Part shown: positions 1-7,618 of the stretch, in pieces
Layout of the letters: every line of letters begins with the position of its first letter
Numbering within the stretch: position 1 is the stretch's first letter
Source of the DNA: Actinomadura barringtoniae
GTDB lineage: Bacteria; Actinomycetota; Actinomycetes; Streptosporangiales; Streptosporangiaceae
NCBI RefSeq assembly: GCF_017573505.1
Contig: NZ_JAGEOJ010000037.1
Span: forward strand, 1-64,000
Length of the DNA stretch: 64,000 nucleotides
Direction: 5' to 3'
Made by a program: the position numbers and the translations under genes
The notes under the pieces: model-generated
What the model was told of the DNA's origin: nothing
Database searches by the model: none
What the model saw: the letters and a program-made list of their open reading frames with translations, nothing else

Positions 1-17
1 CACAGTCGCTCCGCCGA

Positions 18-995
18 TCACCCGTCCGTAGGAGCCGTTGGTCTTAATGCTCTGGGTCCCTTGGTCCCGAATGATGCCGGGGAGGGGACGACGGCGACGG
101 CGCAGGGGGCCAGCTGGAGCATGGCGGAGGTGGTCGCGCCGAGCAGCAGGGGATCGAGGCCTCCGCGTCCACGGTCGCCGACGACCAGCAGGTCGGCGGT
201 CTGGACGGCGTCCAGGAGCGCCTCGCGAGGTCCCCTGGGGACCAGCTGTGTGTGGACCTCCACCTGCGGATATTTGACCCGCCATGGTGCGACGGCGCCC
301 TCCAGGCGGGTGGCGCAGGCGTGCTTGAGCTCGGTGGGGTCGGAGAGGCCGGCCAGGTCCGTTCCGATGAAGGCCGCCGGTTCCCAGTAGCCGTAGACGG
401 CCAGCACGTCCCAGTCGCGGAGCGCCGCCTCCTCGAAGGCGAGCGCGAGCGCGGCGTCGCCTCCGGACGAGCCGTCGACTCCGGCCACCACCCGGTTCCG
501 CGCGGTGGGCGAACGGCGGACGACGACCACTGGGCGGTGGGAACGAGCGGGGAGCTGGAGCGCCGTGGAGGCGGCAGGCAGTTCGTTGCGCTCATGGGAG
601 CCGACGATCATCAGTTCGGCCTCGGGGGCGCAGAGATCGAGCGCGGCGTAGGCGGGGCCCGTCATCAGCCGCTTGTGGACCTTGACCGAGGGCACCAGGC
701 GCCGGGCGCGCGCGACGCCCTCGTTCAGCAGGTTCGCGCCCAGGCGCTCGATGGTCGCCTTGACCGCGTCGTCGACGTAGTCCTTCGGGTAGGGCCATCG
801 CCAGGAGTGGCAGATCAGCAGGTCCAGGCGCCGGAGCCGGGCCTCCTCGGCCGCCCAGCGCAGGGCCTTCTCGCTGTCCGGACTCCCGTCGTACCCGACG
901 AGGACGCCAGTGCTGGTGCCAGTGCCGGTGCCAGTGCCGGTGCCAGGGCCGGTGCCAGGGCTGGTGCCAGGGCTGGTGCCAGGGCTGGTGGCCAT
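18..995 (-). CDS. Tandem-domain universal stress protein
   Basis: Two-domain universal stress protein (325 aa), expected to be a soluble, possibly ATP-binding protein made under hypoxic, redox or starvation stress. Residues about 31-160 and 166-310 are two Usp alpha/beta domains, opening with VGYDGS and VAGVDGS. The second keeps the nucleotide-binding pattern G-x2-G-x9-G (GDRGRGGLDPLLLGAT). The first has lost these glycines (GSHERNELPAAS), so probably only one domain binds ATP. Residues 1-28 form a Pro-Gly-Thr repeat tail unusual for the family. The ATG follows a strong GGAGGAACC. It lies 13 bases behind the cNMP-binding gene and is probably cotranscribed with it. Confidence 0.93.
   Translation of the reverse strand: MATSPGTSPGTSPGTGPGTGTGTGTGTSTGVLVGYDGSPDSEKALRWAAEEARLRRLDLLICHSWRWPYPKDYVDDAVKATIERLGANLLNEGVARARRLVPSVKVHKRLMTGPAYAALDLCAPEAELMIVGSHERNELPAASTALQLPARSHRPVVVVRRSPTARNRVVAGVDGSSGGDAALALAFEEAALRDWDVLAVYGYWEPAAFIGTDLAGLSDPTELKHACATRLEGAVAPWRVKYPQVEVHTQLVPRGPREALLDAVQTADLLVVGDRGRGGLDPLLLGATTSAMLQLAPCAVAVVPSPASFGTKGPRALRPTAPTDG
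909..990. repeat. In-frame minisatellite coding PGT/GT tail of the stress protein
   Basis: Short tandem units (ggtgccagtgcc / ggtgccagggct variants, 6-12 bases) encode alternating Pro-Gly-Thr and Gly-Thr at the N terminus of the universal stress protein. Length variation here would not disturb the Usp fold. Confidence 0.8.
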
Positions 996-1008
996 GGTTC
1001 CTCCGCGA

Positions 1009-1506
1009 TCAGGGGGTGGGCCAGTTCAGTTCGGTGGCCTGCGAATAGATGCCGAGGAGACGGATCCTGGTCGCCTGCAACCGTTCGATGAGGACCTTGG
1101 CGAAGCGGCGGTGCAGGTCGAGCCCCAGCTCGGGGTCGGCCGCGCAGAGCGTTCGTACGAGCTTGCCGTCGAACTCCACGGCCGTGACCGGCTGCAGGCA
1201 GCGGGCGCCGAACTTCCACTCGTGCGGCGGGAACAGCCAGGACCATCCCAGCACCGCTCGCGGGTGCAGCGTCTCGACCGTCAGCGCGTTCTGCCCGGGG
1301 ATGCGCATGTCCAGGGCGACGGCGCCGGTACGGATCAGCCAGAACCCCTCGGCCTGCCCGCCCTGCGCGAAGATCTGGCGGTCGGGCTCGAAGGCGACGG
1401 CGTGCGCGGCCGTGGCCAGGCGCGCCAGTTGCGGGAACGCCATGCCGTTCAGAAACGGCTCACCGGAGATCGAAGCGGCGGTGAGCGCTCCACCCATGCG
1501 CGTCAT
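1009..1506 (-). CDS. Cyclic-nucleotide-binding-domain protein, no DNA-binding domain
   Basis: 165-residue protein made of one Crp-type cyclic-nucleotide-binding beta-barrel (about residues 20-130: FAQGGQAEGFWLIRTG, then AVLGWSWLFPP) and a C-terminal helix. There is no helix-turn-helix, so it is a stand-alone sensor rather than a Crp regulator. Proteins of this size occur beside universal stress proteins in actinobacterial dormancy-type clusters, which fits the context. An AGGAAGGGG Shine-Dalgarno lies upstream of the ATG. A DevR-like palindrome is about 80 bases upstream. The ligand is unknown. Confidence 0.85.
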   Translation of the reverse strand: MTRMGGALTAASISGEPFLNGMAFPQLARLATAAHAVAFEPDRQIFAQGGQAEGFWLIRTGAVALDMRIPGQNALTVETLHPRAVLGWSWLFPPHEWKFGARCLQPVTAVEFDGKLVRTLCAADPELGLDLHRRFAKVLIERLQATRIRLLGIYSQATELNWPTP

Positions 1507-1586
1507 GACGGTCCCCTTCCTCGCGGGCGATCCCCCCTCGCCGGCAGTACCCCTTCAGGAGACTCGACCGCCGGGGATGCCCCATA

Positions 1587-1600
1587 GGGGCGAAGGTCCC
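1587..1600. promoter_or_regulatory. Candidate DevR/DosR-like box
   Basis: GGGGCGAAGGTCCC matches the mycobacterial DosR core GGGACTwwAGTCCC at 11 of 14 positions. It sits 80 bases upstream of the cNMP-binding/stress-protein operon, in the 144-base gap after the DevS-like kinase gene. That the kinase's partner regulator binds here is an inference. Confidence 0.45.
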
Positions 1601-1650
1601 GTTTGAACGAGAGGGCACGGCCGTCTGAACGGACCCGGCCGTGCACCGGC

Positions 1651-3384
1651 TCAGAGCGGGACCCTCCACGTGAGGCAGGTGCCGCCGTGCGGGCCGGGCG
1701 CGGTCGTGAACGAGCCGCCGAGTGCCGCCGCCCGCTGGGCCATGTTGGCCAGGCCGCTGCGCCGTCCGGATTCGGGGATGCCGACGCCGTCGTCCTCGAC
1801 GCGCAGGACAAGGTCGTCGCCGACGTCGATCACCACCGCGGCCTCGCGTGCCTTGGCGTGCTTGGCCACGTTGGACAGCGCCTCCTGGACGACCGCGAGC
1901 AGCTGGTCGCCGACGCCGTCGTCGACCGCGGTGTCGAGCAGGCCGTCCAGCCGTACGGACGGGGCGAAGCCGAGGTTCTCCGAGCAGGCGTCGACGACCG
2001 CGTGCAGGCGGCTGCGCAGACTCTGCCCGTCGGGTTCGGCCTGGAGCTGGAAGATGGTGGAACGGATCTGCCGGATGGTGTCGTCCAGGTCGTCCACCGC
2101 GTGCTGGACTCGCACGGCGACCTCGCGCTTCTGGGTGATCTTGATGGCGGCCATCAGCGACATCGCGGTGGCGAACAGCCGCTGGATCACGGTGTCGTGC
2201 AGGTCGCGGGCGATCCGGTCGCGGTCCTCGAACAGCGCGAGCCGTTCGGCGTCGCGGCGGCGCTCGGCGACCTCCAGCGCGATCGCGGCCTGGGCGGCGA
2301 ACGTCTCCAGCAGCCGCTGCTCGGCCTCGTCGAAGACGGCGCCGTCCGGCGGCCTGATCATGGTGATCACGCCGCGCGCGGAGTCGCCGGTCCCGAGCGG
2401 CACCATCATGACCGGCCCGACGGCGGCGGGGTCGACCGCGCCGATGGGGCGTTCGACCTCGGTGCCGTCCTCGAACCGGCCCGAGGCACCGGTGCGGTAG
2501 ACCGGCTCGGCGGCGCTCTCGGCCAGTGACTCGCGCAGGCCGATGAGGGCGGCGGCTCCCGCGCCGTTCGCCGCGACGACGGTGATCTCCTCGGCGGCCT
2601 CGTCGGCGAGCGCGATGGTGGCCAGGGCCGCGCCGGTGAGTTCGCGCGCCCGCCGCGTCACGAGCTCGATCGCCTCCCCCGGGTCGGTGCCCGACAGCAG
2701 TGCGGTGGAGACCTCCGCGGTCGCCTGCAGCCAGCGTTCACGCCGCCGCGTCTCCTCGTACAGGCGCGCGTTCTCGATGGCGACGCCGGCGGCGGTGGCC
2801 AGGGCCGACACCACGACCTCGTCCTCGTCGTCGAACTCCGCCCCGCCCCGCTTCTCGGTCAGGTACAGGTTGCCGAACACCCCACCGCGCGCCCGGATCG
2901 GCACACCCAGGAACCGGTGCATCGGTGGATGGTTGTCCGGAAAGCCGTACGACTCGGGATGCGCCGCGATGTCCGACAACCGCAGCGGCTCAGGCTCCTT
3001 GATCAGCAGGCCGAGGATGCCGTACCCGTGGGGCCAGTGGCCGATCGCGTCGATCTCCTCCTGCGTGACGCCCACCGTGACGAATTCGACCAGCCGTTCG
3101 CCCTCTTCGGAGATCACCCCGAGCGCGCCGTACCGGGCGTCCGCGAGCGTGGTCGCCGCCTCAGTGATCCGCCGCAGCACCGTCGCCAGATCGAGTTCAC
3201 TCCCGATCGACACGACCGCCTCGAGCAGCGCGTGCACACGATCACGCGTCGCCCGCGCAGCCTCCAACCGCGCCTGAAGCTCCGCCAGCAGATCGTCCAA
3301 GCGCAGGTGAGGAAGGCTCAACCTCGCCCGTTCCTCATGCGGCGGCGGACCTGAGGTCGACACGCGCCCAGTATCACCCGGCAC
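1651..3384 (-). CDS. GAF-GAF sensor histidine kinase, DevS/DosS-like
   Basis: Cytoplasmic two-component kinase of 577 aa. Two GAF domains (about 48-210 and 225-375) precede a HisKA_3 dimerisation helix with phospho-acceptor His396 in RDLHDTVIQRLF and a C-terminal HATPase (DDGVGIPESG ... GLANMAQRAAALGG). The layout is that of DevS/DosS, whose first GAF domain binds haem and senses O2, NO or CO in mycobacteria. Whether this one binds haem cannot be told from sequence alone. No response regulator lies beside it. Neighbouring stress and CBS genes and two DevR-like boxes support a hypoxia or dormancy role. The ATG is taken as start, but the first ~25 residues are low-complexity and a later start is possible. 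Confidence 0.9.
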   Translation of the reverse strand: MPGDTGRVSTSGPPPHEERARLSLPHLRLDDLLAELQARLEAARATRDRVHALLEAVVSIGSELDLATVLRRITEAATTLADARYGALGVISEEGERLVEFVTVGVTQEEIDAIGHWPHGYGILGLLIKEPEPLRLSDIAAHPESYGFPDNHPPMHRFLGVPIRARGGVFGNLYLTEKRGGAEFDDEDEVVVSALATAAGVAIENARLYEETRRRERWLQATAEVSTALLSGTDPGEAIELVTRRARELTGAALATIALADEAAEEITVVAANGAGAAALIGLRESLAESAAEPVYRTGASGRFEDGTEVERPIGAVDPAAVGPVMMVPLGTGDSARGVITMIRPPDGAVFDEAEQRLLETFAAQAAIALEVAERRRDAERLALFEDRDRIARDLHDTVIQRLFATAMSLMAAIKITQKREVAVRVQHAVDDLDDTIRQIRSTIFQLQAEPDGQSLRSRLHAVVDACSENLGFAPSVRLDGLLDTAVDDGVGDQLLAVVQEALSNVAKHAKAREAAVVIDVGDDLVLRVEDDGVGIPESGRRSGLANMAQRAAALGGSFTTAPGPHGGTCLTWRVPL

Positions 3385-3401
3385 GGCCGCCTTCGCCAGA
3401 A

Positions 3402-3415
3402 GGGACCTTGGTCCT
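3402..3415. promoter_or_regulatory. Candidate DevR/DosR-like box between kinase and CBS gene
   Basis: GGGACCTTGGTCCT contains a perfect GGACC-TT-GGTCC inverted repeat and matches the DosR core at 11 of 14 positions. It lies 18 bases upstream of the kinase start and 86 bases upstream of the CBS gene, so it could serve either divergent gene. Confidence 0.5.
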
Positions 3416-3500
3416 CAGATCACCCGGGTCGTTCGACTCTGTGGGTCCCGTGTCCCGGGGCGCAGATTGAGATCGGGGTGTCCGTCATGAGGGAGGTCGG

Positions 3501-4022
3501 ATGAACGCGCTACCCGCACTGGAAGAACGGACCGTCGCCGACGTGATGGCGACCGACCTGCTCACGGTCACACCGGACGACTCGATCCTGATGGCCTGGG
3601 AGCTCATGGGCAGGGCCCGCGTCGACCATCTGCCCGTCCTCACCGAGGACGCGGAGTTCATGGGCGTCATCGATGCCCAGACGATCGCCGCGAACTGGGA
3701 GCCGACCGGTCCCGAACGCGCGCGGCGTCCCGTCCGGTCCCTGCTGCGCGCGGGGGTGGGCGCGACGGCGAACCCCGCCGACGCGATCCCCGAGGCCGCG
3801 CGGACGATGCTCGAGTCGGGCTGCGACTACGTCGCCGTGCTGATCGACGGCCGTGCGCTGGTCGGCCTGCTCACGGCCCACGACCTCATCAGCGCGCTCG
3901 CCGGGCTCCCTCCGGAACGAACGACGCGGCCCGGTACGAGCATGCCTTCGATGTACCGGATCGAGCCCGTTCTCCCGCCCGAGTCGCGGCATCCGGGCCA
4001 CAGCATGCTCCCACCGGACTAG
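3501..4022 (+). CDS. CBS-domain pair protein
   Basis: 173-residue protein consisting mainly of two CBS domains (about residues 10-65, starting VADVMATDLLTVTPDDS, and 78-135, with ANPADAIPEAARTML). A Bateman module of this kind usually binds adenosine nucleotides and reports energy state. There is no attached enzyme or DNA-binding domain, as in the hypoxic response protein Hrp1 of mycobacteria. The ATG is preceded by GGGAGGTCGG. It is transcribed divergently from the GAF kinase and shares the DevR-like box. Confidence 0.88.
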   Translation: MNALPALEERTVADVMATDLLTVTPDDSILMAWELMGRARVDHLPVLTEDAEFMGVIDAQTIAANWEPTGPERARRPVRSLLRAGVGATANPADAIPEAARTMLESGCDYVAVLIDGRALVGLLTAHDLISALAGLPPERTTRPGTSMPSMYRIEPVLPPESRHPGHSMLPPD

Positions 4023-4074
4023 GGCCGCCGGACTAGGGCCGCTGGGCTAGAGCCGCTGGGCTAGAGCCGCTGGC
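4019..4074. repeat. Four 14-base direct repeats spanning two convergent stop codons
   Basis: Four consecutive copies of ctagggccgctggg-type units begin at 4019, 4033, 4047 and 4061. The first unit provides the TAG of the CBS gene and the last provides the TAG of the convergent SpoU methyltransferase gene on the other strand. Confidence 0.9.
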
Positions 4075-4870
4075 GGGTTGCTTCGTAGAGCACGACCGTG
4101 GCGGCGCTGGCGGCGTTCAGCGAGCTGGCCGCGCCGCCGATCGGGATGCGCGCCATCGTGTCGCAGCCCTGCCGCCAGCCCGCGCTCAGCCCCGCGGTCT
4201 CGTTGCCGATCACCAGCAGGGTCGGGCCGGTCAGGTCGACCCCGGCGATGTCGGAGTCGCCGTTCTCGTCGGTGCCGACGACCGTCAGCGGCTGGTCGGC
4301 GCGCGCCTTGGCGACCCAGTCCAGAACGAGTTTGTGGGAGTCGACGCGGACGACCGGCATGGCGAGCAGCGACCCGGTGGAGGCGCGCACGGCCTTGGGG
4401 TCGTATGGGTCGGCGGCGTGACCGGTGATGATGAGCCCCGCGCCGCCGAACGCGTCCAGCGAGCGTACGAGGGTGCCGATGTTGCCGGGCCCGCTCGGAC
4501 GGTCGAAGACCACGCCGAGGAAGGACGGGGTGACGGGGATGCGCGACAGGTCGTCGGGAGGCAGTTCGACGACCGCGACCAGCTCGGGGACCTCCTGGTC
4601 CTTGCCGCTCAGCTGGCGCAGCAGTTCGGGGGCCATCGCGACGTGCTCGGCCCCGGCGCGTTCCAGCATCTGTTTCGCCCAACGCGACAGCGTCCGTTCC
4701 GCGTCGAAGATCAGCGCACGGACCGTCCAGCCGCGTTCAACGGCGAGAGTGATCGGCCGGACGCCCTGGACGAGGAACTCCCCCGACCGCTGGCGCTTGT
4801 TCTGGTTGCGCAGCAGCGCCTCCCACTGCTGGAACCGCGCGTTGGGCCGCGAGATCCGCACTACGCCCAT
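4061..4870 (-). CDS. SpoU/TrmH-family RNA 2'-O-methyltransferase
   Basis: 269-residue SPOUT-class methyltransferase predicted to methylate a ribose 2'-OH in tRNA or rRNA using S-adenosylmethionine. An N-terminal substrate-binding domain (QNKRQRSGEFLVQGVRP) is followed by the three SpoU motifs: FDRPSGPGNIGTLVRS, LLVIGNETAGLSAGW and IGGAASSLNAASAATVVLYE. The frame stays open far upstream. The ATG at 4870 is chosen because homologous sequence begins at VRISRPNARFQQW. It is last in a PadR-hydrolase-methyltransferase series on the minus strand (35-base gap). The exact target nucleotide is unknown. Confidence 0.9.
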   Translation of the reverse strand: MGVVRISRPNARFQQWEALLRNQNKRQRSGEFLVQGVRPITLAVERGWTVRALIFDAERTLSRWAKQMLERAGAEHVAMAPELLRQLSGKDQEVPELVAVVELPPDDLSRIPVTPSFLGVVFDRPSGPGNIGTLVRSLDAFGGAGLIITGHAADPYDPKAVRASTGSLLAMPVVRVDSHKLVLDWVAKARADQPLTVVGTDENGDSDIAGVDLTGPTLLVIGNETAGLSAGWRQGCDTMARIPIGGAASSLNAASAATVVLYEATRQRL

Positions 4871-4905
4871 GACCTGGCACCCCCGATCGTCACCCCGCTT
4901 TCCTA

Positions 4906-5691
4906 TCAGGGATCCGGGGTGCTCGCGGACGCGACGGGCGCCAACTCGGGGCGCTTGGCGAAGTGGCCGTCGCCGGAGGAACGGCCCCGGAGCCGGCGGA
5001 GGATCCAGGGCCCGAGGAACGTGCCTGCCCAGCCGGCCTCGGTCGAGGCGCGACGCCACGCGGGAACGGGCGGCAGCCCGGGGAGCGGCTCGGTCCAGCT
5101 CAGGTCCGACCCGGGCAGTTTCAGCGCGTGCGCGGTCGCCGCGGCGATGCGGGCGTGGCCGAGCGGCGATGCGTGGATGCGGTCGGTGCTCCACAGCCGC
5201 GGGTCGGTGGTGATCGGGTACTCGAACGTGTCGACGACGATGGCGCCGTAGCGGCCCGCCATGGCCCGGATGCGGTCGTTCAGGTCGAGGACCTTGGGGC
5301 GCAGGTGCCGGACCAACGGCGCGATCTTGGCGACGTCGGGGAAGGTGAACGTGACCACCGTCGCCCCGGACGCGGTGAAGACCCGCAGCATCGTGTCCAG
5401 GTCGGCGCAGACGGCGTCCACGTCGAAGCCGGGGCGGACCAGGTCGTTCATCCCCGACATCACGGTGATCAGGTCGGGCTTCATCGCCAGCGCGGGCTCG
5501 GTCTGCTCGGCCCTGATACGCGCGGTGAGGCGGCCACGGACGGCGAGATTGGCGTACTCCAGACCGGGGTTGTCGGCGGCCAGAAGCTCGGCGAACCGGT
5601 CGGCCCAGCCGCGGTACCCGGTCTCCTCGGTGCCGTCGTTCAGGCCCTCTGTCTGGCTGTCTCCGACCGCGACATAACGCTCGTAGGGCAT
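4906..5691 (-). CDS. SGNH/GDSL-family hydrolase
   Basis: 261-residue esterase/lipase-like enzyme of the SGNH clan. Block I is GDSQTEG with nucleophile Ser12, block II is NLAVRG, block III is SGMND, and the catalytic Asp/His pair is in DRIHAS. There is no signal peptide, so it is probably cytoplasmic. After about residue 195 a Pro/Arg-rich tail of roughly 65 residues follows that is not part of the fold. Its stop is 2 bases from the PadR gene's downstream end, suggesting cotranscription from the PadR promoter. The substrate is unknown. Confidence 0.9.
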   Translation of the reverse strand: MPYERYVAVGDSQTEGLNDGTEETGYRGWADRFAELLAADNPGLEYANLAVRGRLTARIRAEQTEPALAMKPDLITVMSGMNDLVRPGFDVDAVCADLDTMLRVFTASGATVVTFTFPDVAKIAPLVRHLRPKVLDLNDRIRAMAGRYGAIVVDTFEYPITTDPRLWSTDRIHASPLGHARIAAATAHALKLPGSDLSWTEPLPGLPPVPAWRRASTEAGWAGTFLGPWILRRLRGRSSGDGHFAKRPELAPVASASTPDP

Positions 5692-5693
5692 GG

Positions 5694-6260
5694 CTACTCC
5701 GCGTGGGTCTTGGTGCGCTGGTCCAGGATGGCGAGGGTCTGCTTGGCCCAGCTGACGTTCTCACGCTCGAACGTCAGGCCCCGCATCAACGTCAGATACG
5801 GCCCGATGCGGTCGGCGTCGGCGAGGAACTCCGCCTCGGTACGGCCGTTCAGCAGCCGCGCGCGCAGGCGCTCGAACCGGGCGACCTTGGCCTCGGCCCA
5901 GCTCATGCGCTCGCGCAGGGAGTGCTTGACCGCCTCCACGTCGCCCGCGTCGACCGCCTGGACCTGCACCATGAGCTCCTCGCGGATCGCCACGGGACGC
6001 GGCGGCTCGGCGGTGAACTCGTGCAGGGCGCGGCGACCGGCTTCGGTCAGCGAGAACAGCCGCTTGTTGGGGCGGCGATCCTGCTGAACGAGGCGCGGCT
6101 GGACCAGCCCTTCGGCCGCCATCTTGTCCAGCTCCCGATAGATCTGCTGGGGGGTGGCCATCCAGAAGTTGGCCACCGAGGCGTCGAAGCTCTTGGCCAG
6201 GTCGTAGCCGGACGCCTCGCCTTCCAGGAGAACGGCCATGACCGCGTTGCGCAACGACAT
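5694..6260 (-). CDS. PadR-family transcriptional regulator
   Basis: 188-residue repressor with an N-terminal PadR winged helix (about 1-78: NAVMAVLLEGEASGYDLAKSF, then PQQIYRELDKMAAEGLV) and a Vir_act_alpha_C-type helical dimerisation domain (about 85-180). The ATG at 6260 gives the usual start MSLRNAVMAVL. An upstream ATG at 6305 would add 15 unrelated residues. It is divergent from an NTF2-like gene across an AT-rich, palindrome-containing gap, and leads the SGNH hydrolase and SpoU genes. Autoregulation and control of the divergent gene are likely but inferred. Confidence 0.9.
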   Translation of the reverse strand: MSLRNAVMAVLLEGEASGYDLAKSFDASVANFWMATPQQIYRELDKMAAEGLVQPRLVQQDRRPNKRLFSLTEAGRRALHEFTAEPPRPVAIREELMVQVQAVDAGDVEAVKHSLRERMSWAEAKVARFERLRARLLNGRTEAEFLADADRIGPYLTLMRGLTFERENVSWAKQTLAILDQRTKTHAE

Positions 6261-6301
6261 GAGGCGACTGTAACAGCCCTCATATGCACCTCTGCCATTA
6301 C

Positions 6302-6348
6302 TCAACTAGTCTAGTATCCTGAATTTAATCAACGAGTTGACTAGGGGA
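6302..6348. promoter_or_regulatory. AT-rich divergent control region between PadR and NTF2-like genes
   Basis: This is one of the few AT-rich stretches in the window. It holds ACTAG-T-CTAGT (6305-6315 region), TCAACT at 6302-6307 with its complement AGTTGA at 6335-6340, and an AGGGGA ribosome site at 6343-6348 for the gene at 6353. PadR proteins bind such inverted repeats. Direct control is inferred. Confidence 0.5.
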
Positions 6349-6352
6349 AACG

Positions 6353-6748
6353 ATGCATCCTTTCCGGAAGGCCGTGGAACAGGGAGATCTGGCGGCGACG
6401 GAGGACCTGTTCGCCGAGGATGTGGTGTTCACCAGCCCTGTCGCGTTCAAGCCGTACCCGGGCAAGGCGATCACCGTCGCCATCCTGCGCGGCGTCGCCC
6501 GGGTCTTCCAGGACATCACCTACGTCCGTGAGATCGCGAGCGCCGACGGCCGCGACCACGCGTTGATGTTCGAGGCCACGGTCCAGGGCCGCGAGGTGCA
6601 CGGCTGCGACTTCCTGCACATGAACGAGGACGGTTTGATCGACGAGCTCACGGTGATGGTCCGCCCCCTCTCGGCCGCCACCGCCCTGGCCGAGGCCATG
6701 AGCGCCCAGTTCGAGCGGATCCAGCAGGACGCGGCACTGAGCAACTGA
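6353..6748 (+). CDS. SnoaL/NTF2-like cone-fold protein
   Basis: 131-residue protein of the NTF2-like superfamily. An N-terminal helix (PFRKAVEQGDLAATEDLFAED) is followed by strands (VVFTSP, HALMFEATVQGREVHGCDFLHM) ending in the typical acidic IDELTVMVRPL. Members include SnoaL-type cyclases, ketosteroid isomerases and many small-molecule-binding proteins; no catalytic set can be assigned. ATG with AGGGGA five bases upstream. Its position opposite PadR suggests it acts on, or is induced by, a small phenolic or hydrophobic compound. Confidence 0.82.
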   Translation: MHPFRKAVEQGDLAATEDLFAEDVVFTSPVAFKPYPGKAITVAILRGVARVFQDITYVREIASADGRDHALMFEATVQGREVHGCDFLHMNEDGLIDELTVMVRPLSAATALAEAMSAQFERIQQDAALSN

Positions 6749-6806
6749 CCCCCGCCGCCCCGGCGAACGTCCCGGTTTGTCAGGGTCGGCATGCAAGATC
6801 GGGCGC

Positions 6807-6869
6807 ATGAACGAACCCCCTCTCCACGCCGCAGCACAGCACGGCTCCCTCGACCGGCCTGAGCCCTAG
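6807..6869 (+). pseudogene. 20-codon ankyrin-repeat-like remnant
   Basis: An ATG reads PPLHAAAQHGSLD and then stops after 20 codons. The segment resembles the start of an ankyrin repeat (consensus TPLHLAAxxGHLE). Its TAG overlaps the stop of the convergent TetR gene. It may be the 5' relic of an ankyrin-repeat gene truncated by rearrangement. The match is short, so chance is possible. Confidence 0.3.
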
Positions 6870-7486
6870 GCCTCACCCTCGGGTTCGGGGCGGATGCCGG
6901 CCATGAAGAGGGCGGTCATCTGGCGGCCTAGTTCGATGCGGGTGAGCGGGTCGCCGGGGTGGAACCAGGTGTGGATCTGGATGACGCTGCTCAGGTAGGT
7001 GTGGGTGATCACGCTGGCCAGGACGTCGGTGCGGACGGTGCCGGCGGCCTGGCCCTCCTTGATGAGGTCGCGGAAGATCTCGTAGTAGCGGCGCCGGTCG
7101 CGGCGGACGGCGGCGGCACCCTCGCCCTCGACCAGGTGCATCGAACGGGCCCAGACGGTGAGCGGCTCGTAGTGCTCGTTCATGTGGTCGAACAGGTCGG
7201 CGACCGCGGCGTACAGGCGCTTGTCGACCGGGCCGCCGCCGTGCGCGATGGCGGCCAGGCGGCTGGTCTGCTCGGCGAGCAGGCCGCGGTAGATGGTGGT
7301 GAGCAGCTCGTCCTTGGTGCCGAACCAGTGGTAGAGCGCACCCTTGGTGACCCGGGCCTCCTCGACGATCTGCCGCGTGGTCGTCGCCTCGTAGCCCTGC
7401 GCGCCGAACAGCTTGGTCGCCGCGGCGAGGATCCGCTCGCGCGCCTCGCCCCGGGGAACCTTGGTCCTCTCGATCACGTGGACCAT
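6866..7486 (-). CDS. TetR-family transcriptional regulator
   Basis: 206-residue repressor. Residues 14-60 are the TetR helix-turn-helix (RERILAAATKLFGAQGYEATTTRQIVEEARVT split around the turn, then GALYHWFGTKDELL). The remainder is a helical ligand-binding/dimerisation domain of the long-chain-substrate type. Divergent from an MFS transporter gene, with a perfect 8-base-arm palindrome between them, so it probably represses the transporter and responds to its substrate. Confidence 0.93.
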   Translation of the reverse strand: MVHVIERTKVPRGEARERILAAATKLFGAQGYEATTTRQIVEEARVTKGALYHWFGTKDELLTTIYRGLLAEQTSRLAAIAHGGGPVDKRLYAAVADLFDHMNEHYEPLTVWARSMHLVEGEGAAAVRRDRRRYYEIFRDLIKEGQAAGTVRTDVLASVITHTYLSSVIQIHTWFHPGDPLTRIELGRQMTALFMAGIRPEPEGEA

Positions 7487-7504
7487 CTTCCCAGAACGGA
7501 TTCA

Positions 7505-7533
7505 TTGACATAGCCCAGGTCGCTGGCTACTTT
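7505..7533 (+). promoter_or_regulatory. Sigma-70-type promoter for the MFS gene
   Basis: TTGACA (7505-7510), a 17-base spacer and TACTTT (7528-7533). The -35 is a perfect consensus and the spacing is ideal. The expected transcription start (about 7540) lies just before the TetR-type palindrome. Confidence 0.6.
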
Positions 7534-7547
7534 CACGGACATACCGG

Positions 7548-7574
7548 GCGGTCGGTACGTACGCGTCCGACCGC
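7548..7574. promoter_or_regulatory. Palindromic operator for the TetR regulator
   Basis: GCGGTCGG (7548-7555) and CCGACCGC (7567-7574) are exact complements separated by 11 bases containing GTAC/ACGT symmetry. It sits immediately downstream of the predicted MFS promoter, where bound repressor would block initiation or clearance. Confidence 0.65.
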
Positions 7575-7618
7575 GGGGGACGGTTCTTTCGGGGCCCATC
7601 ACCCAACTGGAGGAACTG

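Noticed and set aside
50..66. Third DevR-like box (GGTCCCTTGGTCCC)
   Set aside because: Only 10 of 14 positions match and it lies inside the 3' end of the stress protein gene.
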